This document shows positions 63,786-64,000 of a stretch of 64,000 nucleotides of DNA, piece by piece. The DNA comes from Sphingobium sp. 15-1 (GTDB lineage Bacteria; Pseudomonadota; Alphaproteobacteria; Sphingomonadales; Sphingomonadaceae), in the NCBI RefSeq assembly GCF_013375535.1, contig NZ_JABXJG010000001.1:2894001-2958000 (forward strand). The letters are read 5' to 3'. How positions within the stretch are numbered: position 1 is the stretch's first letter; every line of letters starts with the position of its first letter. Below the pieces are notes generated by a model that did no database searches, was not told the origin of the DNA, and worked only from the letters and a program-made list of their open reading frames with translations. A program made the position numbers and the translations under genes.

Positions 63786-64000
63786 ATGCCGCTCCACCTC
63801 ACCAAGATCGCCTTCCAGAGCGAAAGCCCCGCCACGCTTCGCGCCTGGCTGGAAAGCCATGCGGAAGAGGCGCGCCTGACCACCCGCTATCTGCCCAAGC
63901 GGGTCGAGGAGCTGGCGGGCGGGTCGCTCTACTGGATTCACGGGCATCAGCTTGTGGGGCGCAGTCCGATATTGGGTTTTCAGGAAACCGGGCAGGGCCG
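63786..64000 (+). CDS. DUF1489 family protein (5' part)
   Basis: The frame from ATG 63786 (LHLTKIAFQSESPATLRAWLESHAEEARLTTRYLPKRVEELAGGSLYWIHGHQLVGRSPILGF) runs off the window and matches DUF1489, a family found in alphaproteobacteria. Function unknown; only the first 71 codons are visible. Confidence 0.75.
   Translation, partial: MPLHLTKIAFQSESPATLRAWLESHAEEARLTTRYLPKRVEELAGGSLYWIHGHQLVGRSPILGFQETGQG

Overview
The window comes from a high-GC alphaproteobacterium, very probably a sphingomonad (Sphingobium/Novosphingobium/Sphingomonas type). The chromosomal genes on the right, the trb-type conjugation cluster and the ring-cleavage genes all fit that group. The sequence alone does not give a species.

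Layout. (1) 1-12.6 kb is an aromatic-degradation module: a class A FAD monooxygenase, an HpaB-type flavin monooxygenase, two co-oriented regulators (a XylR/DmpR-type sigma-54 activator and a TetR repressor), and an operon of extradiol dioxygenase, acyl-CoA ligase and meta-cleavage hydrolase. The operon lies behind a consensus -24/-12 promoter. A complete IS21-family element (5784-8572, 6-bp target duplication) sits between the activator and the operon it probably controls. (2) 12.7-33.6 kb is the conjugation and replication backbone of an integrative conjugative element (ICE): LysR regulator, trbIGFLKJEDCB, a CopG-like protein, coupling protein, relaxase with an oriT-like upstream region, lytic transglycosylase, S26 peptidase, RepA with iterons and a DnaA box, and small regulators. 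(3) 33.8-42.1 kb holds ICE accessory and maintenance genes: DUF932, DUF7662, a possible Fur-controlled methyltransferase, DUF736, a haem-binding beta-barrel protein, a Na/Pi cotransporter and a ParB-like protein. (4) 42.6-47.8 kb is a compact two-operon island. The plus operon encodes an acyl-carrier-like protein, an XRE regulator, an ImmA/IrrE protease, a papain-fold protease and a thymidylate-synthase-like protein. The convergent minus operon encodes a small regulator or antitoxin-like protein, a MazG-like pyrophosphohydrolase and a uracil-DNA-glycosylase-like protein. Each operon starts behind perfect palindromes. This is the best candidate for an undescribed system, probably nucleotide-based defence or stress control. 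(5) tRNA-Gly(GCC) at 48.2 kb marks the probable ICE/chromosome junction. (6) 48.5-64 kb is ordinary chromosome: a PaoABC-type aldehyde oxidoreductase, TonB receptor, S1/P1 nuclease, LMW phosphatase, HerA-like ATPase, phosphoenolpyruvate carboxylase flanked by REP-like palindromes, two lipoproteins, cyclophilin, MgtE and a partial DUF1489 gene.

How it works together. The catabolic module would hydroxylate a phenolic compound, cleave the catechol product, hydrolyse the ring-fission product and activate the released acid as a CoA ester. It carries its own sigma-54 control and rides as cargo on an ICE. That ICE has a complete mating-pair apparatus and an apparent iteron origin. No integrase, ParA or second attachment site lies in the window, so the left end of the ICE must be beyond base 1 or lost.
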